From contig NC_045427.1 in the NCBI RefSeq assembly GCF_902635505.1, positions 213,604,422-213,668,421 of the forward strand: DNA of 64,000 nucleotides, given 5' to 3'. Below, in pieces: positions 48,507 to 57,500 of this stretch; within the stretch, counting starts at the first letter, position 1, and every line of letters starts with the position of its first letter. The position numbers were made by a program, and so were the translations under genes. Source of the DNA: Sarcophilus harrisii. Lineage: Eukaryota > Chordata > Mammalia > Dasyuromorphia > Dasyuridae. Below the pieces are notes generated by a model that saw only the letters and a program-made list of their open reading frames with translations, ran no database searches and was not told the DNA's origin.

Positions 48507-51500
48507 AATTATTTACTTCCCTAGGACAAAAATTTCAAAAACTCTTGCAAAGTGAGCTTCACATGGACTGAGGGTGTGACTGTGAATGAACTCTGATGTG
48601 ATGACATCAGAGAAAAAAGACATTAAGGGGTAGGAAGAAGAGGTAAGGGGAGGTACAATGGGACTATTAGTTCACATGAAGAGGTGCAAAAGACTTATTA
48701 CAACTGAGGGAAAGAAGGGAGGAGGATGAGCATTATCCTTAGTTTGATCTCAAGAGTTCTGGCTTTAAGAAGGAATATCTTAAATCATTCAGTTGGGTAT
48801 AGACATGTATCTAATCCTATAAAGTAGGAGGAAAAAGAGGAAAAGAAAAGGGAGGGACAGGATAGAAGGGAGGGCAGAAACACTAGGGAAAAAGGTAAGA
48901 AAAGGGATAGGGGTGATAGGAAATAAAGTATTGTATGGAGTGGGTAAAATAAAACATTAAGACTAAGGACAGGGGGGAAAAGAAAACAAAAGTATGTACA
49001 GAGAGAAAATAGGATGCAGGGAAAGACAGAGATGTAATCATAACTGTGAATGTGAATGGGATGAACTCTTCCATAAAACAGAAGCATAGAATGGATTAAA
49101 AAACAAAATCCTACAATATGTCATTTACAAGAAATACATTTGACACAAGAGACATATAGAGAATAAAGGTAAAAGGCTGGAAGAGAATTTATTATGCTTT
49201 GACTAAAATAAAAAAAGCAGGGTCTGATCTCAGATAAGCAAAAGTAAAAATAAATCTTAAGAGAGATAAGGAGGGAAAGTGCATTTTGATAAAGGGCACC
49301 ATAAATAATGTAGTAACAATACTAAATGTGTATGTACTAAGTGATAGAGTAGGAAAATTCCTAGAGAAGATTTTAAGCCAGTTATAGAAAGAAATGGACA
49401 GTAAAATTATTCTAGTGGGGGACCTCAACCTCCCCCTCTCAGAATCAGACAAAATAAACTACAAACTAGGGAGGTTAATAGGATCTTAGAAAACTTAGAT
49501 ATGATGGATCTCTGGAGAAAACAGAATAAGGACAAAAAGGAATATACCTTTTTCTTGGCAGTACATGGCACCTACACAAATTGACCATGTATTAGGGCAT
49601 AAAAACCTCACAATCAAATTCAAAAAGGCAGAAATAGAAAACGCTTTCTTTTCAGACCACAATGCAATAAAATTATATTCTATAAAGGGCCAGGGAAAGA
49701 TAGACTAAAAACCTGTTGGAAATGAAATAATATAATTCTAAAGAATGCGTGGGTCAAACAACAAATCACTTAATCCATAATTTCATCCAAAAAATGACAA
49801 TGAGATAACATACCAAAACCTACAGGATGCAGCCAAAGCAGTTCTTAAGGGAAATTTTATATCTCTAAATAGATACATAAATAAAACAGAGAAAGGAGGA
49901 GATCAATGAATTGAGCATGCAATACCACCAAAAGAAGCATTTAAAGGACACTGTTAGGGAATTCCTCTTCAATTTGAACTGTGCACTAAACATCTACAAA
50001 GGTAAATGTGTCTCATTTTATAAAACATTTGAAACTAATAATCAGAGGGTTTAAGAAAGTTATCTCCATTTTTACCGCTTCTAAAGAATCTTAACATATA
50101 TTTAAGAAACCTTTTTAGGGAAAAAGACATTAAGGGGCAATTTGCTATCAAAAAATCATAAATGCTTTTAATCATCACCAAATAATCAGCAGTTGTTAAC
50201 TTGCTCCTTTCAATCAGCTGTGTGACTGAAGATGTGGTTTGCTATGAATAATTGACAAAAATCATCCTGTTTCCTTCGCATGCTTCCATCAAGGATAACC
50301 TCTCGATGAGTTTACCAATTATTCTCACAAAGATTCTACAGAGATGAAAAAATAGACACATGAGCCAGTAGTTACTAATCTGTTTGCCTCAGTTTCCTCA
50401 GATATAAACAGGGATGATAATAATAGTTCCAACTTCTCAAGGTGATTGTAAGAATTAAATGAGATTTCTGTAAAGATTCTGTACAATGCCTAACATGGGT
50501 AAGTGCTATTATTGTTATTATTATTAATTTAGAGATTATTAAGTCCTTCATAGAAATGCTTTACCTCCTCATACTCAAAACACTGCAGTAACATAAAAGT
50601 GTAATTATCTTCAAAATAGTTTTTTGCAAAGATATATTTTGAACATTATTAGACAAGAAGCCCAAGTACATCCCAGGAAATGTATCTTGTTCCTTCTGGA
50701 CACTGATTAAAAAAATATGCTCCTTTTGTCTATGCAAGAACAACTTGTGAATCATTCTTTCATTCACTTGTAACTTTTTGTAGCTTCTGATCTTATGTAT
50801 AATGAAAATGTCAAAAATGACATAATTTTCACTTCCACCAATAATATCTACTTAGTCATTCAGGACATTTACATTATCATTTATATTATTGTTTTATTTA
50901 CATTACATTATCAAGAATTACATTAATGTTTATAGAGTCTAAAAAATGATTCTTAATATCCTGTGCTCCCTTTTCCACTCATCTGCCACCATCACAAGAA
51001 GGGGAAGAGAGTCACAGGACTAAATGATATTTTACTTTTAAGAGTTTGTTGCATGAGTTGCCATGATCAAAGAATCCATTACCAAGTGGCTAATCTAATA
51101 GTTTCTTCAGTCCTGGGAAAACAAATTGTTACTGCTCAGACTGTCCTTCCAAGTCTTTCCAATTTAGTAGAACCTAGAATCCAGGGCCACCTCCATACTG
51201 TGAGAAAGAAGTAAAATAAGACTTTGTGGACAATTCTCGTAACAGAAAGAAAAGTAATAATGTGTTATAAAACAAACACTCCAGGACTCAAGTATATGTT
51301 CTGGTTTTGCTCCCCAAACTAAAGCCAGGAATGTCTGTCAGTCAAAGGCTATCTAAAAATTCAAGCCATAGAAATCCTCTGAGAAGGGAGATGCAAATAT
51401 CTTGGTTCCCAGAGCTTACTGATTCAATGTTTTTCTTTCTTTTGGCTTTCTTTAGGCAACTAGGGTTAAGTGACTTGCCCAGGGTCACACAGCAAGGAAG

Positions 51501-54500
51501 TGTTAAATGTCTGAGGCCAGATTTGAAATCAGGTCCTTCTGACTTCAAGGCTGGTGTTCTATCCACTGCGCCACCTAGCTGCCTCTTGATCTTAATATCT
51601 CCGAAAAGCTTTCTATTTGGCCTTTTTCCATGCTGCTTCCTTCCATCTGCTTAAAAGTGGTTATAAACCATGAGGGATATTCCTCCTCTCCTATGTTGCT
51701 GCTGCCTTTCCACCTGCACAAAATTTGAGGATTTCTGACTTAGTGGATATGATTTAAAAGAAAGCCCCAAATTAAACATGATGAAATATTTTTGTTCTGA
51801 CTCCTCCAAGATGTATCTGAACCCCTAGCTCTGTAGCAGTTAATTTGTTTTCATTAGCAAAAATCTCTGGGAGGGTTAAGAGAGAAGCGAGCAATTATTT
51901 ACCCTTTGATAAAACTAAGATTCATTGAGCAAATACAACAGAAGATACTGGACTCCGATAGAGTAAGGGGATGAAGGAATTTAGGAAAAAGATGAGAGTA
52001 ACAGATGGTTAAAGGGACAAGAATTCAGAGAGAAAGGAAAATATCACATGCAATATTTTATCTTAGCAGTTTTATTCAAGGCCAAGATCAAGATGTTGTT
52101 TTCCTTTTGTCAGTTTTCTGATTAAACCCTTCTCTTCTCTCTTTCCTGACTACAGCTTAGCATGAACTATACCCAGACTTATAACATGCTAGCTTTTCCT
52201 TCCATTTACATTCTATTAATCCTTCAACCCAGCTCAAATGCTACTGACATTGTGAAGTCTTCCCTAAACTACCCCAGCTATTAGTTTATTTATGGTATTT
52301 CATATTCCTTTTAAGAAAAGATACAATTATTACTCCTATTAAATTATAAGTTTTCTGGGAGTGGGTGACAAGTCTGATTTACCTTTGTAGTTTCCTATTC
52401 CCATTCCTGGTAGATGCAACAAACACAATATAGAGGCTTTAGTAGCTGGCCAATTAGAGCATTAAAACCTTCCCCCCAAAACAGACATGTTGCAGGAGAA
52501 AAAGTACTGACAATGAGGAAATCTGCCTCACTCTCCCAACTCTGCCACTGTTTAATTTGGGACAAGTTATTTAATGTCCCTGGAGTTTCAATTTCCTGCT
52601 GCTAAGTAAGTGAGAGTGCCAGGCTAAAATATCAATCAGGCCTCTTTTAACTAATGCTAATGATAATAATAAAATATTTTATGCTACTACTAATAAAATA
52701 TTTGGGATAGCTAGGTGGCCCAGTAGATAGAATGGAATCAGGAAGATGCCTCAGACATTTACTAGCTGGTTGACCCTAGGCAGGTCACCTAACCTTGTTT
52801 GCCTCAAGTTCCTCATCTGTAAAATGAACTGGAGAAGGAAATGGCTTGCCTGCCAATATTTTTGCCAAGAAAACCCAAAAAGGGGCAACAGAGTTGGACA
52901 CAAGTGAAAAATTACTAAGCAGCAACACACAATAACATTTATACCCATATCTAACCTGTAAGGAGTCTAATTGTTATACTCCCATCACACAAATGGAAAC
53001 TGTGGACTAAAGAGGTTAAATAACTTGAATATCCATGGAAGCTGAATGGAAACCAAAGCTCCCTAAGATTAACTTTAGCAGGTTTTCTACTACACCATAG
53101 CATAGTGTACATTACAGAGGCTTGCACTTACCAATTTAGATGCCTTCTAAAACTCTTTCCTTTCTCATCTGAAGTCAGATAACCTTTAACATTCATACCT
53201 GTAATTTAAAGTGTCTTCCACGGAATTCCCTCTGTTCTTGGCATACAATTCAAGGAATTTTCCTCCAGCTTTATTCATTTTCACCTCCTTTTAAGACTCT
53301 CAAAGCAACCAGGTAGCCTAAAGGGATAGCGTTGGTCTAGGAGTCAGAAAGCCCTCAGGGTTCATTCAAATCCTACTCAGGAACTCAGTAAACTGGGGAA
53401 AATTATTTACCCACAACCTCTATTTCCCTATCTCTACAATGGGGACAGTAGTTATAGACCTCTTCTCAAAGAGGTGCAAAGACTATAAATAAGAAGAAAC
53501 ACTTGTACAACTCTTAGAAATAATTAAGCTGTTATTATGCTTAAGAAAGTGATTAAAATGTCCATGCAGTTCTGACCCAAAGAGCCCATTGTTAGGCATA
53601 TGTTCCAAAGAGGTAAAAGATTGGAGGCTGAAGGGAAAGCCAAACCAAATATTTGTAGCAAGAAATTTCTCTGGTAGGAAGAATTAGAAACAATATAAGA
53701 TGCCCACTGATTAGGGAATAGCTAAACAAACTGTTGCACAGGAATGAAATGAAATATAATTGCCTTGTGAGAAATCACAAATATTAAAAATACAAAGAAG
53801 CATGATAAGACATATATTTACTGATACAAAATGAAGCAAACTGAACCAAGACAAATACACACAACAACACAAAATCAAAGTTAAATATCAATTACAATGA
53901 TCGATCCTATCTTTGAGAATGACTTGGTGCAGCAATGTTTCTTGATTCGGGAAGAAGGGAGGAAATAGTATTTGAAAAATTATGACTCACAAAGGAAATA
54001 GATAATTTTCAGATGAAGAAATTAAAGCCATCTATAGTCATGAAAAAAAAAATGCTCTAATCACTATTCATTAGAGAAATGCAAATTAAAACAACTTTAA
54101 AGTACCACCTCCCCCCTATCAGATTGGTTAAGATGATGGGAAAAGAAATGTTGGAGGAGATGTGGAAAAACTGGGACTCTACTGCATTGTTGCTAGAGTT
54201 GTGATCCAGCCATTCTGGAGAATAATTTGGAATCATGCCCAAAGGACTATCAAACCATGCATACCTCATAAAAGAGGGAAAAAAGATCCACATGTGCAAA
54301 AATGCACAGCCCTTTCTGTGGTATCAAGAAACTGGAAATTGAGTAGATGTCCATCAACTGGAGAATGGCTGAATAAGTTGTGGTATATGAATGTAATGTA
54401 ATGTAATATAGTTCTATAAGCAATGATGAGCAGGCTGATTTCAGAAAAACCTGGAAAAACTTGCATAAGCTAATGCTGAGTGAAGTGAGCAGAACCAGGA

Positions 54501-57500
54501 GAATACTATACACACAGCAATAGAAAGATTGTGTACCATCAATGATGGCTGACTTAGCTTTTCTCAACAATACAGTGATTCAAGACAATCCCAATAGATT
54601 TGGGGTTCATCCAGAAAGGGACTGTATATAAATTGAAGCATAAGATTTTCACTATTTTTTTTCTTTCTTGTGGTAGTTTTGTTCTGATTTTTCTTTCACA
54701 ACATAACTAAATATGGAAATATGTTTAAAATGTATAACCTAGATAAGATTGCTTGCTATCTTAGGGAGGGAAGAGTTAAGGGAGGGGGAGAAAACCCCTG
54801 CAACTCAAAATATTACAAAAATGAATGCTGAACACTATCTTTACATGTAACTGGAAAAAAATAACACTATTAAGTAAAAAAAATTATGACCCAATGAGAA
54901 TTCATTTGCTCCTCTTTACAGAGGTGAGAGACTCGAATGTGGAATATTACACATACTGTTGGCTTTGGTTAACAGATTAGTTAGTTTTGCTCGACAACTG
55001 CCTTTTTTTTTTTTTTTTAAATAAGGAATGGCTCTCAGCAAGGGATATATTTGGAAATGAAGACAATTAAAGGATATTGATCTTTTTTTAATAATAAAAA
55101 ACTAAATTCAAAAAACCTCAAAGCACTAAATTCATTGATGACAATGATGCCTTATATTTTCATTCAAATCTATTTTCATAAAGTTCTGTTACTCACAAAG
55201 CTTTTGTCTACATGCTTTTAAGCCTCTTAAGCAAAAAGCATATGTTCTTTAGAGAACAGCAACCAGGAAAGTTGAACCCAATCACCTATTCCCAGTTCTT
55301 TCATTTGTATTAACTTTATGAAACTGAGATTCTCTGATCATGTCAACAGATCCCTAAGTTCAGCCACTGAAGACTGAGACTGAGTCTGTAAATATCGGGA
55401 AGGTCAATCTTATCTATCATCTTCTTAGTAAAAAACAGATATGAAAACAGAATTGTTTTAAAAAATAAATTAAAATTTTAAAAGTACCAAAAGCAGAGTA
55501 TGAAACTGTTTCCAAAGTATATATTGCTAAAAGAATGGAAAAGGAAAGACTGAAAAGATAGGAAGTATACTTAACAGGTATACCCAATTTCTATCCTGCA
55601 TCTTCTTTTTCTCTATACAAGAAATTCTTAACCTTTATGGATCCACTCTACAGTATGAACCCTATGTATCACTTCTCAAAATGCTTTAAATGTATAGAAT
55701 AAATGGGAATACAAAAGAAGTCAATTAAATTGATATAAAGATCTATTTTTTTTTTCCCTTCCAAGCTTAAACACCTCTAAAATCTATTCTATCTTGTACT
55801 TCTGTGGATTTCAGGCGAAGAACTCCTGTTCTATACTTCTATTCTCAGGGACCTCATCAGTTCCCTTGATTACAACTATCAATTTTTGGCAGCTGGCTTC
55901 ATAATTTACTTATCTAGACCTTATTTCTCTCCTAAACTATAGGGCCACATCTCCAACTGCTTGCTAAACATCATCTCCCTTTGGATGTTCCATACGCATC
56001 TCAAATTCAACAAACCTAAAATGAAATTCATCTTTTTTTTTTTTAAAACCTACTAAATCTCCTAACATCCCTATTACTGTTGACCAGCACTGTTCAGTGA
56101 CAATTTAAGGGAAAAATTAAGAGATAGGACTAAAGAGAATCCTGGGCTACATCAAATCATAAGAGGTTGTTTATGTATAATCTAGAAAAAGGGACACACT
56201 TTCAGTCATATAGAAAGAATGGCACCACTATTTTTCTCGTAACCCAGGTTCACAACCTAGGAATCATTCTTGGTTCTTCACTTTCTCTCATCCTACATTA
56301 TTAAATTTTGATGTTTCAACCCTTTTAACATCTTTTACATCAAGTATCTTACTTCTCAGTATCTTTTACATGAGAAAGAAAAAGCAAACAAACCTACCAA
56401 AAAAAAAAAAAAAAAGTGAAAATACTATGCTTCATTCTATATTCAATCTCCATAGTTCTCCTTCTGGATGCTGATGGCATTTTCCATAAGAATTGTTTTG
56501 AATCACCCCATAGCTAAGAGCCAAGTCTATCACAATTAATCAACACATAATCTTGTTGATACTATGTACAGTGTTCTGTTGGTTCTGATCACTTCACTCA
56601 GCATCAGTTCATGGAAGTCTTTCCAGTTTTTTCTGACATCAACCTGCTCATCATTTCTCATATAACATACACCATAACATTTATATACCATAACTTATTC
56701 AGCCCAACTGGTGGGCATCCATTCAATTTCCAGTTCCTTGCCACTACAAACATTTTTGTACATGTGGGTCCTTTCCCCTTTTTTATGATCTCTTTGGTAT
56801 ACAGACCCAGAAAAGTGACATTGCTGGATCAAAGGGTATATACAATTCTATACCCCTTTGGGCACAGTTTATGATCATTCTCTACGCTTCCTTTTACCTT
56901 AACACTGATACCCACCAAGTTACCAAATCTTGTCAATTCTATTGTCAACAAATACAATGTGAATCATGTTTTCATCTTTTATTGTAATCCATTGTTTTCC
57001 ACGGGCTAATTTGTTTTCAAGGTCTAAGCTTGATATCCTGCTGTATCACAAAATTACACCAATTCCAGGAAATCTTGCTTACTTCTCGGCTTCTACACTC
57101 CTCTTGTTCTTCTGCTGCCTGAAGTGTATGGGTCCGGGGGCCTAGCAAATCACAACTATTCCCTATTTTGTACTTGCCTACTTCCCTAGTTCAATTCTTT
57201 ATAAATCTCTTGTCTGCCCTATTCCAAATGCCCAATTGGTCTCCCTGCATCCATACTCACTTCAAACTATGCTTCACATAACTGCTGAACAGATAGTCCT
57301 GAAGCTAGGTCTAACCACACCATTTTCCTAATCAAGCTTTTAGTGGATTCCCTATTTTCACTAGGATAAAACAAACTCTTTGGAATTTAAAACATTTTAT
57401 AATCTAGCTACAGCATATTTTTCTAGACTCATGTCAGGTTACTTCCTCTCACACACACTACGTAACAGAATCTCCTAACTTAGTACCTTTGCACAAGCTA

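Noticed and set aside
49192-49452. 86-codon minus-strand frame
   Set aside because: Antisense to L1 ORF2 sequence; no function expected.
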